64,000 nucleotides of DNA from Ga0077536 sp035325705 (GTDB taxonomy: Bacteria > Pseudomonadota > Gammaproteobacteria > Ga0077536): assembly GCA_035325705.1 (NCBI GenBank), contig DAOKZI010000018.1, positions 1 to 64,000 of the forward strand, written 5' to 3'. The translations under genes were made by a program, and so were the position numbers. Positions 49,811 to 58,711 of this stretch are shown here, piece by piece (the stretch's first letter is position 1; every line of letters begins with the position of its first letter). The notes under the pieces were generated by a model, which had not been told where the DNA came from, ran no database searches, and was given only the letters and a program-made list of their open reading frames with translations.

Positions 49811-51607
49811 ATGAACGAAGCAAAGAAAGTCCCGCTGGCGCGGGAAATCGATCCGATCCTGATGGCGGTGCTGGCTAATCGTCTCAACGCCATCGTGCGT
49901 GAGATGGCGAACACGCTGCTGAAGACGGCGCGCTCGGCCGTGCTCGCGGTGGTGCGGGACTTCTCCTGTTCGATCGTCACCGGCGACAACCGCCTGCTGT
50001 GTCCGGGCGAGGGCCTGCCGGTGCACATCTTCGGCTCCAGCCTGCAGTCGCAGTCGATGTGCGACTTGCACGCGGATCTGAAGCCCGGGGACGCCTTCCT
50101 GCACAACGATCCCTACCTCGGCAATACGCACGCGGCGGATCACATGGTGATGGTGCCGGTGTTCGTCGACGGCCAGCACCTGTTCACGACCTGCGCGAAG
50201 GCGCACATGGCCGACTGCGGCAACTCGATCCCGTCGACCTACCACGCATATGCGCGCGACGTCTACGAGGAGGGCGCGCTGATCTTCCCCTGCGTGCGCG
50301 TGCAGCGCGACTACAAGGACGTCGAGGACATCATCCGCATGTGCAAGCGGCGCATCCGCGTGCCCGAGCAGTGGTACGGTGATTTCCTCGCCCAGATCGG
50401 CTCCGCGCGCATCGGCGAGCGGCGCCTCGTCGAGCTGACGCGGCGCTACGGCATCGAGACGATCAAGGCCTTCATCGAGGAGTGGTTCGCCTACTCCGAG
50501 CGCCGCATGATCGACGCGATCTCGAAGATGCCGAAGGGCAAGCTGTCGAACACGACGACTTACGATCCGCTGCCGCCGGTGCTGCCGAACGGCCTGCCGA
50601 TCCGCGTCGACATCGCCGTCGATCCGGACGCGGGCTACGTCGACGTCGATCTGACGCACAACCCGGACAACATGGACTTCGGCCTCAACGAGTCGCTCGC
50701 CTGCGCGACCTCGAACGCGATGTGCGGCGTGTTCAACTGCATGGACCCCGACGTCCCGCACAACGCCGGCAGCTTCGCGCGCGTGCGCGTGCATCTGCGC
50801 GAAGGCTGCATCACGGGCATTCCGAAGTTCCCGCATAGCTGCTCGATGGCGACGACGAACATCGGCGATCGCATCGTCAACGTCACGCAAGCGGCCTTTG
50901 CCGCGATCGGCGACGGCCACGGCCTCGCGGAAGGCTCGATCGGCATGGGCGCCGGGGCCGCCGTCATTTCCGGCGTCGACTGGCGGCGCAACGGCCCGTT
51001 CATCAACCAGGAATGGCTGGTGACGAACGGCGGTCCGGCGACGCCGGACACGGACGGCTGGCTCAACTACGGCCTGCCCGTCGCCGCGGGCCTCATGTAT
51101 CGCGGCAGTGTCGAGGTCGACGAGTCGAAGTATCCGATCCTCGTCAAGCAGCTACGCGTGATCCCGGGCGGCGGCGGCGCGGGCCGCACGCGCGGCGCCC
51201 CGGGCTCGGAGCTCGTCTACGGGCCGCGCCGCGATCCGATGACCATCGTCGTGTCCTGCGACGGGCAGGTCCATCCGCCGCAGGGCGTGCGCGGCGGCCA
51301 GGCGGGTCCGGCCGCGGCCACTTACAAGATCAAGCGCGACGGCAGCGAGGAGAAGCTGCCGGGCGTCGTCGAATGCCGGCTCGAGCCGGGCGAATGGATC
51401 CGCGGCGTCGACGCCGGCGGCGGCGGCTACGGCAATCCGCTGGAGCGCGATCCGAAGCGCGTGCTGCGCGACGTGATCGAGCGCTGGGAAACCCTCGAGC
51501 GCGCGCGCGAGGTCTACGGCGTGGTGCTGACCGGCAGCGCCGAGGACGACACGCTCGCGATCGACGAGGCGGCGACGCGGGCGCAGCGCAAGGCGCTGGC
51601 CGGTTGA
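49811..51607 (+). CDS. hyuB: Hydantoinase B/oxoprolinase-type subunit (copy 1)
   Basis: A 598-residue HyuB protein: DPILMAVLANRLNAIVREMA, RDFSCSIVTGDNRLL, HNDPYLGNTHAADHMV (metal-binding His/Asp), CVRVQRDYKDV, LTHNPDNMDFGLNES, GAGAAVISG, and GGAGRTRGAPG. Catalytic partner of HyuA; hydrolyses or carboxylates the activated substrate. Next to a strikingly similar second copy at 51678. Confidence 0.9.
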   Translation: MNEAKKVPLAREIDPILMAVLANRLNAIVREMANTLLKTARSAVLAVVRDFSCSIVTGDNRLLCPGEGLPVHIFGSSLQSQSMCDLHADLKPGDAFLHNDPYLGNTHAADHMVMVPVFVDGQHLFTTCAKAHMADCGNSIPSTYHAYARDVYEEGALIFPCVRVQRDYKDVEDIIRMCKRRIRVPEQWYGDFLAQIGSARIGERRLVELTRRYGIETIKAFIEEWFAYSERRMIDAISKMPKGKLSNTTTYDPLPPVLPNGLPIRVDIAVDPDAGYVDVDLTHNPDNMDFGLNESLACATSNAMCGVFNCMDPDVPHNAGSFARVRVHLREGCITGIPKFPHSCSMATTNIGDRIVNVTQAAFAAIGDGHGLAEGSIGMGAGAAVISGVDWRRNGPFINQEWLVTNGGPATPDTDGWLNYGLPVAAGLMYRGSVEVDESKYPILVKQLRVIPGGGGAGRTRGAPGSELVYGPRRDPMTIVVSCDGQVHPPQGVRGGQAGPAAATYKIKRDGSEEKLPGVVECRLEPGEWIRGVDAGGGGYGNPLERDPKRVLRDVIERWETLERAREVYGVVLTGSAEDDTLAIDEAATRAQRKALAG

Positions 51608-51677
51608 GGCCGGCCGGCGCGCAGTCGCGCCGCCAGACGCAGCAGCCGGCGCATTCGCGCCGGCGGAGGGCCGGCCG

Positions 51678-53486
51678 ATGAAGCCGACGAGCGCCGCGGA
51701 GCACGCGGCCCGCGAGTTCGATCCGATCCTGATGGCGGTGCTCGCGAACCGCCTCAACGCCATCGTGCGCGAGATGACGAACACGCTGCTGAAGACGGCG
51801 CGCTCGGCCGTGCTCGCGGTGGTGCGCGACTTCTCGTGCTCGATCGTCACCGGTGACAACCGGCTGCTGTGCGCGGCCGAGGGTGCGCCGGTGCACATCT
51901 TCGGCTCCAGCCTGCAGACCGCCGCGATGTGCGAGCTGCATCCGGATCTGGCGCCGGGCGACGCCTTCCTGCACAACGATCCCTACCTCGGCAATACGCA
52001 TCCGGCCGATCACATGTACATGGTGCCCGTGTTCGTCGACGGCCAGCATCTGTTCACCGCCTGCGCGAAGGCCCACCAGGCCGACTGCGGCAACGCGATC
52101 CCGAGCACCTACTACGCGAACGCGCGCGACGTCTACGAGGAAGGCGCGCTGATCTTCCCCTGCGTGCGCGTGCAGCGCGACTACGCGCACGTCGAGGACA
52201 TCATCCGCATGTGCCGGCGGCGCATCCGCGTGCCCGAGCAGTGGTACGGCGACTATCTCGCCTCGATCGGCGCGGCGCGCATCGGCGAGCGGCGCCTCGT
52301 CGAGCTAACGAAGCGCTACGGCATCGACACGCTGCGCCGCTTCGTCGAGGCCTGGTTCGCGTATTCGGAGCGGCGCACCGCCGAGGCGATACGCAGCCTT
52401 CCCAAGGGCCGCTGGTCCGCAACCTCGGTCTACGATCCGCTGCCGCCGCTGCTGCCCGAGGGGCTGCCGATCCGCGTCGACGTCGCCATCGATCCGCAGG
52501 CCGGGACCATCGAGGTCGATCTCACGCACAACGCCGACAATCTGCCGTTCGGCCTCAACGAGTCGATCGCCTGCGCGACTTCGAACGCGATGTGCGGCGT
52601 CTTCAACTGCATCGACCCTCAAGTGCCGCACAACGCCGGCAGCTTCGCGCGCATCGCGGTGAAGCTGCGCGAGGGCTGCGTGACCGGCATTCCCGAGTTC
52701 CCGCATAGCTGCTCGATGGCGACGACGAACATCGGCGATCGCATCGTCAACGCGGTGCAGGCCGCGTTCGCGCAGATCGGCGACGGTTACGGCAACGCCG
52801 AGGGCGCGATGGGCATGGGCGCGGGCGCGGCCGTGATCTCGGGTCACGACTGGCGCCGTAACGGGCCCTACATCAATCAAGAGTGGATGATCGCCAACGG
52901 CGGCCCCGCGACGCCGGCGACCGACGGCTGGCTCAACTTCGGCCTGCCCGTCGCCTGCGGCGTGATCTATCGCGGCAGCGTCGAAGTCGACGAGTCCAAG
53001 TTCCCGATGCTCTACCGTTCGATGCGGGTGCGCAGCGGCGGCGGCGGCGCCGGGACTTTCCGCGGCGGCCCCGGCGTCGAGGTCGTCTACGGCCCGCGCC
53101 GCGATCCGATGACGGTCGTCGTCTCCTGCGACGGCCAGGTCAATGCGCCGCAGGGCGTGCGCGGCGGCGAGGACGGACCGCCGGCCGCGACCTACCGGAT
53201 CCGCCGCGACGGCCGCGAGGAGAAGCTGCCGGGCGTGACGATCTGCAGACTCGAGGCGGGCGAATGGATCCGCGGCGTCGACGCCGGCGGCGGCGGTTAC
53301 GGCAGCCCGCTCGCGCGCGATCCGGCGCGGGTGCTGCGCGACGTGCACGAGCGCTGGGAGACCCCGGCGCGCGCCGAGTCGGTCTATGGCGTCGTCTTCA
53401 GCGGCAGCCTCGAAGACGACAGCCTGGCGGTCGACGTCGCGGCCACCGCGGCGCGGCGCCGGGCGCTCGCGGGCGGCGACGCTTGA
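51678..53486 (+). CDS. hyuB: Hydantoinase B/oxoprolinase-type subunit (copy 2)
   Basis: A 602-residue HyuB protein with the same motifs as copy 1 in the same order (DPILMAVLANRLNAIVREMT, HNDPYLGNTHPADHMY, LTHNADNLPFGLNES, GAGAAVISG). Many stretches are identical at the protein and DNA level, so it arose by tandem duplication. Differences cluster in the middle and at the C-terminus. One HyuA with two HyuB could form a mixed complex or serve two substrates. The stop is 2 bases before the next start (GTG). Confidence 0.9.
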   Translation: MKPTSAAEHAAREFDPILMAVLANRLNAIVREMTNTLLKTARSAVLAVVRDFSCSIVTGDNRLLCAAEGAPVHIFGSSLQTAAMCELHPDLAPGDAFLHNDPYLGNTHPADHMYMVPVFVDGQHLFTACAKAHQADCGNAIPSTYYANARDVYEEGALIFPCVRVQRDYAHVEDIIRMCRRRIRVPEQWYGDYLASIGAARIGERRLVELTKRYGIDTLRRFVEAWFAYSERRTAEAIRSLPKGRWSATSVYDPLPPLLPEGLPIRVDVAIDPQAGTIEVDLTHNADNLPFGLNESIACATSNAMCGVFNCIDPQVPHNAGSFARIAVKLREGCVTGIPEFPHSCSMATTNIGDRIVNAVQAAFAQIGDGYGNAEGAMGMGAGAAVISGHDWRRNGPYINQEWMIANGGPATPATDGWLNFGLPVACGVIYRGSVEVDESKFPMLYRSMRVRSGGGGAGTFRGGPGVEVVYGPRRDPMTVVVSCDGQVNAPQGVRGGEDGPPAATYRIRRDGREEKLPGVTICRLEAGEWIRGVDAGGGGYGSPLARDPARVLRDVHERWETPARAESVYGVVFSGSLEDDSLAVDVAATAARRRALAGGDA

Positions 53487-53487
53487 A

Positions 53488-54048
53488 GTGGCGCGGTGCG
53501 CGCGGCGAGCAGCCGCCGTTCTCTGCGCGCTGCTCATCCACGCATCGCCGCCGGCCGCCGAGCCGGGCGCGCCGCCCGAGTCCTTCGACTGCGAGGATGC
53601 CTTCGATCTGATCGCGATGACGGTGATGCTGCGCTGTGCGGCCTGGGTCGCGCCGCCCGCGGCGGACACGCGGCTCGCCGCGGCGCAGCGTCGCCTGCTC
53701 GACGCGGGGCTCGCCGAGCCTCGGGAGTTCGAAGGCCTGCACATCGCGTTCTGCCCGCTGCTGCAGGGCACCGGCATGCTGCCCGATCCCGCGCATCTTT
53801 ACCTCGACGACGGCCTGCTCGGCATGAGCGTCGACGGCCTCGCCGAGATCCTCGCGCACGAGCTGCAGCATCGCGTGCAGTTCGAGACCTTCGGCACGCG
53901 CGGCTTCAAGTGCGGCTATGTGCGCGCGATGTCGGCCTGCGGCGGCTGCCAGGATCGCCGGCATCCTCTCGAAGCCGAAGCCTATGCGCGGCAGGATCGG
54001 GTGCGCGAGCGCTTGCTCGCCGCGCCGTCGGACGGGCGCAGGCGCTGA
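53488..54048 (+). CDS. Exported HExxH protein (DUF4157-like)
   Basis: A 186-residue exported protein from a GTG start 2 bases after hyuB copy 2. Signal peptide (AVLCALLIHASPPAAEP), then a small domain with HELQHRVQFETFG, the His-Glu-x-x-His zinc-protease core seen in DUF4157 domains, and cysteines (CEDAF, RCAAW, FCPLL, KCGYV, ACGGC). It may be a zinc peptidase or a non-catalytic relative. Coupling to hyuB may be only position. A terminator-like hairpin follows. Confidence 0.7.
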   Translation: MARCARRAAAVLCALLIHASPPAAEPGAPPESFDCEDAFDLIAMTVMLRCAAWVAPPAADTRLAAAQRRLLDAGLAEPREFEGLHIAFCPLLQGTGMLPDPAHLYLDDGLLGMSVDGLAEILAHELQHRVQFETFGTRGFKCGYVRAMSACGGCQDRRHPLEAEAYARQDRVRERLLAAPSDGRRR

Positions 54049-54124
54049 GCGCGAGCGCGCGCATTTGCCAGATTTTTCCGCTAATTCGCGTTGACGCGGC
54101 AAAGGCCGCCGACTTCAATCGACA

Positions 54125-54151
54125 CACGCGCCCGTTCGGGCGCGTGCTTTT
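54125..54151 (+). terminator. Rho-independent terminator-like hairpin
   Basis: A 9-base perfect stem CACGCGCCC/GGGCGCGTG with a GTTC loop followed by CTTTT. It ends the hyu operon and the HExxH gene. Confidence 0.75.
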
Positions 54152-54192
54152 CGCGAGTTTCATACGGACTGGAACAGGGAAGGAGCAAGCAT

Positions 54193-55008
54193 ATGCGTCG
54201 TCCATTCGAGACACTGGCCGCGGCGGCGGCGCTCATGGTCTTCTCGGCGCTCGCGCAGGCGGTGCCGAGCATCGAGGTCAACGGTCGCGCGAGCGCGGCG
54301 CTCGCGCCGCCGGCACCGTCCGCCCAGTCGGACTTCGAGGAGGGCGCGCCGCTGGCGCGCACCAGCGTCAGCGTCGGCGACGAGGCGCCGGGCGCGTGGA
54401 AGTACTTTGCGCTGTCCGACATCACGACGCCGAAGCTCCAGGTGTTCGGCGCGCTGGACAATAGCGCGGGTGCGAACCTCGGCGACGGCGAGATCGCGCT
54501 GCTGGTGTCGAATGCGACGCTGAGCGATACCCTCAGCATCGCGGCGCCCTCGTCCGATCCCTATCTCGTGACCGCCGAAATGGTGATCGACGGCATCTTG
54601 CAGGGCAGCGGCAGCAATGCGCGGGTCAATGCGCTGCTGACCATCTCGCCGACCGGCGCGCTGAGCCAGACGCAATCGAAGTTCTACAGCGGCGACGTCA
54701 CGGTCGTCGACGACGTGCTGCCGATCACGCGGCAGTTCGTCGGCAACGCGGAGTTCGAGCTCAGCTCGGCGCTGTTCTTCTTCGTCAGCCACGTCGACGC
54801 CGGCGCCAAGGTGCTCGCCGACTTCAGTCATACGGCGATCATCAATCTGAGCGTGACGACGCTGGCCGGCGATCCGATTTCCAACGTGACGATCACGAGC
54901 GAGTCCGGCCAGTTCGGCATCGCGCCCGTGCCGCTGCCGGCGGCGCTGCCCTTGATGCTCGGCGGGCTCGCGGGCCTTGCGCTGCGCGCGCGGCAGCGGC
55001 GCGTCTGA
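54193..55008 (+). CDS. PEP-CTERM sorting-domain protein
   Basis: A 271-residue exported protein: signal peptide to about residue 23 (ALAQA), a beta-rich body (about 30-235) with few charged patches, then a C-terminal sorting signal: VPLPAA, a hydrophobic helix (LPLMLGGLAGLALR) and basic ARQRRV. PEP-CTERM proteins are processed by exosortase and often exported with exopolysaccharide. No exosortase gene is in the window, and none of its usual neighbours. AAGGAG lies 8 bases before the ATG. Confidence 0.88.
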   Translation: MRRPFETLAAAAALMVFSALAQAVPSIEVNGRASAALAPPAPSAQSDFEEGAPLARTSVSVGDEAPGAWKYFALSDITTPKLQVFGALDNSAGANLGDGEIALLVSNATLSDTLSIAAPSSDPYLVTAEMVIDGILQGSGSNARVNALLTISPTGALSQTQSKFYSGDVTVVDDVLPITRQFVGNAEFELSSALFFFVSHVDAGAKVLADFSHTAIINLSVTTLAGDPISNVTITSESGQFGIAPVPLPAALPLMLGGLAGLALRARQRRV

Positions 55009-55029
55009 GCGGGGCGGCAAGCGGGGAGC

Positions 55030-56010
55030 TCAAGCCCGCGCGGCGAGCGCGGCGATCGTCGCTTCGAAAACCTCGTGCGCGCGGCGCCAGCGCGCGACGG
55101 CGCCGGGTTTAGCCTCCAATGCGCCCAGCGCCTGCTCGAGGCGGGTCGCCGCGATCGCCGCCGCCGCACCGCGCAGTCGGTGCAGCGCGACGGCGCGGCG
55201 CCGTGCGTCGCGCAGGTCGTGCGCCGTGCCGGCCTCGGCAAACAGCGCGCGGGCTTCCTCCTCGAAGCCGCGCACCAGCCTGCGCCACTGCCGCGCGTCG
55301 GCACAGGCTTCGCGCAGCTCCCGGCACATCGCCTCGTCGACGAGCGGAGCGCTCGTCGTCGCTGCGGCCGGCGCCATCGTCGACATGCCGATGCCCGGTG
55401 TTCCGGCGGCGAGCATCGGCAGCGGCGGGCGCACCGGTTCGAGCAGCACCTGCATCACGTAGATCGGGGTGGCAAGGAAGCAGAGGTAGTAGCCGAGCGT
55501 CACGATCGAGCCGGCTTCGAACAGAGGATTGAGCGGTCGCGTCGCCGTGAAGGCGAACAGGCAGAGCACGCTCGCGGCCAGCGCCCAGCCGCCGCCGTAG
55601 CGCCAGCCGTAGCCGGCGATGATGACGACGAACAAGGGCAGCGCGAGCGGCGCATAGTGTCCGGTGAGCGCCGTGAAGCTGCCGACGACGAAGACGTCGG
55701 CGACCAGCGCGACGCCGAGGCGCAGGCGCAGGCTCGATTCGGCGCCGGCGTCTCCGCGCCGGGCGATGGCCCAGGACCAGGCGAGGAACACGGCTGCGAC
55801 CGGGACATAGGAGAGGACGACCGCGAGGCTGGGACACCGGGCCGGCGCCTCGGCGGCGGGGATGCCGCAGCCGAGCGCGATCGCCACCGCGCCGAACAGC
55901 GCGAGGGCGAGGCGCACGACGGCCTGCTCGACATGCGTCGCGACGCGATGTCGCGGCGCCGTCAGCGCCGGCAGCAGCAGGCGCAGCGCGCGCGTGGCAA
56001 GCCCGGACAT
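55030..56010 (-). CDS. RpfC-like membrane protein with Hpt domain, no kinase
   Basis: A 326-residue protein: five transmembrane helices (about 30-200; LALALFGAVAIALGCGIP, AAVFLAWSWAIA, VADVFVVGSFTALTG, LFVVIIAGYGWRYG and ASVLCLFAFTA) in the pattern of the RpfC sensor, then a linker and a C-terminal Hpt domain around His277 (LHRLRGAAAAIAATRLEQAL). RpfC proteins join this sensor to a kinase and receiver; here both are absent. The start at 56010 is uncertain (56064 is also possible). It is convergent with the PEP-CTERM gene. Confidence 0.72.
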   Translation of the reverse strand: MSGLATRALRLLLPALTAPRHRVATHVEQAVVRLALALFGAVAIALGCGIPAAEAPARCPSLAVVLSYVPVAAVFLAWSWAIARRGDAGAESSLRLRLGVALVADVFVVGSFTALTGHYAPLALPLFVVIIAGYGWRYGGGWALAASVLCLFAFTATRPLNPLFEAGSIVTLGYYLCFLATPIYVMQVLLEPVRPPLPMLAAGTPGIGMSTMAPAAATTSAPLVDEAMCRELREACADARQWRRLVRGFEEEARALFAEAGTAHDLRDARRRAVALHRLRGAAAAIAATRLEQALGALEAKPGAVARWRRAHEVFEATIAALAARA

Positions 56011-56205
56011 AGGCGGAAATCGTTTTGTCGTGATACGGGTGAAGTGTGCCACGAGCCGGGGCACGAGCGAGAGCGCTCGGCCGGCGGGCCGCGCCGTGGA
56101 GCATCCGAAATCGCTGCGCTATAGTCCCTGGCCCGGCGAGCGCGGCGAAGTCTTCGGCCGCGCCGCAACACCCACGAGCGCCGCGTCGACGAGGAGAACA
56201 CGCGC

Positions 56206-57447
56206 ATGAAGTTCACCTTCTTCCATCTGATGGCCTGGCCGCATCTGCCGGAGGATTTTCGGCAGCGGCATCACTCGGTGTGGGTCGATCTGCCGAATTC
56301 GCTGTACGACCCGCAGGCGGGTCACGAGGTCTACCACAACTACCTCGATCAGCTCGAATACGCCGAACAGGTCGGCTTCGACGGGCTCGGCGTCAACGAG
56401 CATCACGCGAACGCCTACGGCCTGATGCCCTCGCCGAACCTGATGGCGGCGACGCTGACGCGGCGGACTTCGCGAGCGGCGATCGTCGTGCTCGGCAACT
56501 CGATTGCGCTGTACAACCCGGCGGTGCGCGTCGCCGAGGAGATGGCGATGCTCGACGTGATGTCCGGCGGCCGTCTTGTCGGCGGCTTTCCGGTCGGCAC
56601 CTCGATGGACACGAACTACGCCTACGGCACCGTGCCGACCGAGACGCGCGAGCGCTATGCCGAAGCCCACGAGCTGATCGTCCGCGCCTGGACCGAGCGC
56701 GAGCCCTTCGCGTTCAACGGCCGCTACAACAAGCTGCGCTACGTGAACATCTGGCCGCGACCCGTGCAGCAGCCGTTCCCCGCGATCCACGTGCCGGGCG
56801 GCGGTTCGGTCGAGACCTACGATTTCTGCATCGAGAACAACTACTCCTACAGCTATCTCAGCTACTCGGGCTATCTGCGCGGCCGCGATCTGATGCGGGG
56901 CTACTGGGAGCAGGTCGGACGGCATGCGGTCGACGAATCGCCGTATCGCGCCGGCTTCGCGCAGGTCATCGCCGTCGGCGAGACGGACGCGGAAGCCGAG
57001 AAGCTCTACCGCAAGCACATCGACTACTTCTACAACCGCTGCCTGCACATCTATCCCGGCTTCGGCGAAGCGCCCGGCTATCGCACGATCAAGACGCTGA
57101 AGAAGGGCGCGATCCCGCAGTTCACGCCGAAGGGCGCGAAGACGCTGAGCCAACTGAGCTGGAAGGAGCTGCTCGATCAGCGCTACGTGATCTGCGGCAG
57201 CCCGGACACCGTGCGCCAGCAGTGCGAGGAGATGATCAAGGATCTGCGCTTCGGCAATCTCTTCTGCCTGATGGCGCTCGGCAGCATGCCGCACGAGGTC
57301 GTGCGGCACTCGACCCGGCTGTTCGGCGAGAAGGTCATTCCGAAGCTCAAGGCTCTGTGGCCCGACTATGCCGACGACACCCGCTTCTGGTGCAAGCCGC
57401 TCGCGCAGCGCCGTCAGCCGGATCGCGAGCTGAAGGGGGTGGCATGA
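56206..57447 (+). CDS. LLM class flavin-dependent monooxygenase-like
   Basis: A 413-residue luciferase-like protein, larger than the other two here. Landmarks are FDGLGVNEHHANAYGLMPSP, RAAIVVLGNSIALYNP, MLDVMSGGRLVGGFPVGTSM, and WLIW-free C-terminal segments with KALWPDYADDTRFW. The NEHH motif and length resemble alkanal/bacterial-luciferase alpha-chain or nitrilotriacetate-type monooxygenase relatives that use FMNH2. TATAGT at 56120 could be a -10 box. Overlaps the hydrolase gene by 4 bases (ATGA). Confidence 0.85.
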   Translation: MKFTFFHLMAWPHLPEDFRQRHHSVWVDLPNSLYDPQAGHEVYHNYLDQLEYAEQVGFDGLGVNEHHANAYGLMPSPNLMAATLTRRTSRAAIVVLGNSIALYNPAVRVAEEMAMLDVMSGGRLVGGFPVGTSMDTNYAYGTVPTETRERYAEAHELIVRAWTEREPFAFNGRYNKLRYVNIWPRPVQQPFPAIHVPGGGSVETYDFCIENNYSYSYLSYSGYLRGRDLMRGYWEQVGRHAVDESPYRAGFAQVIAVGETDAEAEKLYRKHIDYFYNRCLHIYPGFGEAPGYRTIKTLKKGAIPQFTPKGAKTLSQLSWKELLDQRYVICGSPDTVRQQCEEMIKDLRFGNLFCLMALGSMPHEVVRHSTRLFGEKVIPKLKALWPDYADDTRFWCKPLAQRRQPDRELKGVA

Positions 57448-58271
57448 TGCGCTCGCAGATGATCGAGACCGGTGGCGGGCGCACGCAGACGCGCGTGTTC
57501 GAGGCCGGCAGCGGCACGCCGCTGCTGTATCTGCATTCGGCCGGCGGCCTCTACGAAGGCGATCCCTTCATCGAAGCGCTAGGCGCGCACTATCACGTCT
57601 ACGCGCCCTCGCTGCCGGGCTATCTCGACTCCGAGGGCGCCGACAGCCTCCACACCATGCTCGACTTCACGCTGTGGGGCTTCGACGTGATGGAGGCGCT
57701 GGGCTTGGAGCAGCCCCTCGTCGTCGGCCACTCGATGGGCGGCATGATCGCGGCCGAGATGGCCTCGCTCAATCCGCGCGCGTTCCGCGGCCTCGGGCTG
57801 ATCGCCGCGGCGGGCCTGTGGCTGGACGAGCACCCGATGCCCGACATCTTCGCCAAGCTGCCCTTCGAGCTGCCCGAGCTGCTGTTCAGCAATCCGGAGT
57901 GGGGCACGCAGTTCATCACCGAAGGCTATGACTTCGGCAGCAGCCAGGACGACATGGCGAGCTTCATCGTGCGCTTCCAGGACGAGAACTTCCTGCAGGA
58001 GTTCTTAATCAAGAACGCGCGCCGCATGGGGACGGCGGGCAAGATCCTGTTCCCGATCCCGGAGCGCGGGCTCAGCGAGCGGCTCTACCGCGCGAAGCTG
58101 CCGACGGTGATCGTGTGGGGCGAGGCGGACAAGCTGACGCCGATGCCCTATGCGCACGCCTTCAAGGCCCATCTGCCGCACGCCGAGCTCGTGACCCTCC
58201 CGGGCGCCGCCCACATGGCGCCCTACGAGCAGACGGCGGAAGTCATCGCGGCGCTGCGCGCGCTGCATTGA
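57444..58271 (+). CDS. Alpha/beta hydrolase coupled to the LLM monooxygenase
   Basis: A 275-residue hydrolase. Oxyanion loop LHSAGGLYEG, elbow GHSMGGMIA, acid in WGEADKLTPMPY, and His in GAAHMAPYEQ. The ATG at 57444 overlaps the preceding stop. A Baeyer-Villiger-type or hydroxylating monooxygenase followed by an esterase/lactonase is a common degradation pair, so I infer joint action on a hydrocarbon or terpenoid substrate. Confidence 0.85.
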   Translation: MMRSQMIETGGGRTQTRVFEAGSGTPLLYLHSAGGLYEGDPFIEALGAHYHVYAPSLPGYLDSEGADSLHTMLDFTLWGFDVMEALGLEQPLVVGHSMGGMIAAEMASLNPRAFRGLGLIAAAGLWLDEHPMPDIFAKLPFELPELLFSNPEWGTQFITEGYDFGSSQDDMASFIVRFQDENFLQEFLIKNARRMGTAGKILFPIPERGLSERLYRAKLPTVIVWGEADKLTPMPYAHAFKAHLPHAELVTLPGAAHMAPYEQTAEVIAALRALH

Positions 58272-58329
58272 GGACGGCGGGGGCTGCGAAACTTCGATAT
58301 GGAATATGGCCACAGAGAACACAGAGGGC

Positions 58330-58397
58330 GTAGGTTGGGCTGACGAAGGAAGCCCAACGTTCGGCGCCTGATGTTGGGCTTCTTTCGTCAGCCCAAC
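58330..58397. repeat. Family B hairpin repeat
   Basis: Arms GGTTGGGCTGACGAAGGAAG and inverse with one mismatch (TTCTTTCGTCAGCCCAAC). Confidence 0.88.
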
Positions 58398-58448
58398 GGT
58401 CGTGGCGCCCGCGTCACCCGCATCATGAAAGAGGCGTGGTGCGCTCAG

Positions 58449-58493
58449 CTCCCGGATTCCGCGTCGCTGCGCGGCGCTACTTCCGGGCTACAA
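58449..58493. repeat. Family A half-repeat
   Basis: TCCCGGATTCCGCGTCGCTG then CGCGGCGCTACTTCCGGGCT. Carries an additional CGC-rich inner palindrome. Confidence 0.75.
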
Positions 58494-58660
58494 GACAAGG
58501 ATCTCCGTAGGTTCGGCGCGCCTCCCCAGTCCTTACCCCCGGGGTCGATGCCGGGCATTTCATAGGGGCTACCGCGACCGCGACGCTCTTTCACGGCAAC
58601 CTACGACCCTCGGTGTTCTCTGTGTTCTCGGTGGCCCATCCCGCGCCTGCCGGTACTTCG

Positions 58661-58699
58661 GACCCGGGTTCCGCGCTGCGCGCTGCACCCGGGCTACGA
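58661..58699. repeat. Family A half-repeat
   Basis: GACCCGGGTTCCGCGCTGCG then CGCTGCACCCGGGCTACGA. Confidence 0.75.
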
Positions 58700-58711
58700 A
58701 GAGAGAAGAGG

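Larger units (their letters stand above)
58272..58711. other. Intergenic repeat island
   Basis: About 440 bases of repeat: family C fragment (58305-58328), family B (58330-58397), family A (58449-58493 and 58661-58699), and another family C fragment (58608-58636). No gene is seen. Confidence 0.75.

Noticed and set aside
47726..53486. Acetone carboxylase operon (acxABC)
   Set aside because: Subunit lengths fit hydantoinase A/B better, there are two B-type genes and no small gamma subunit.
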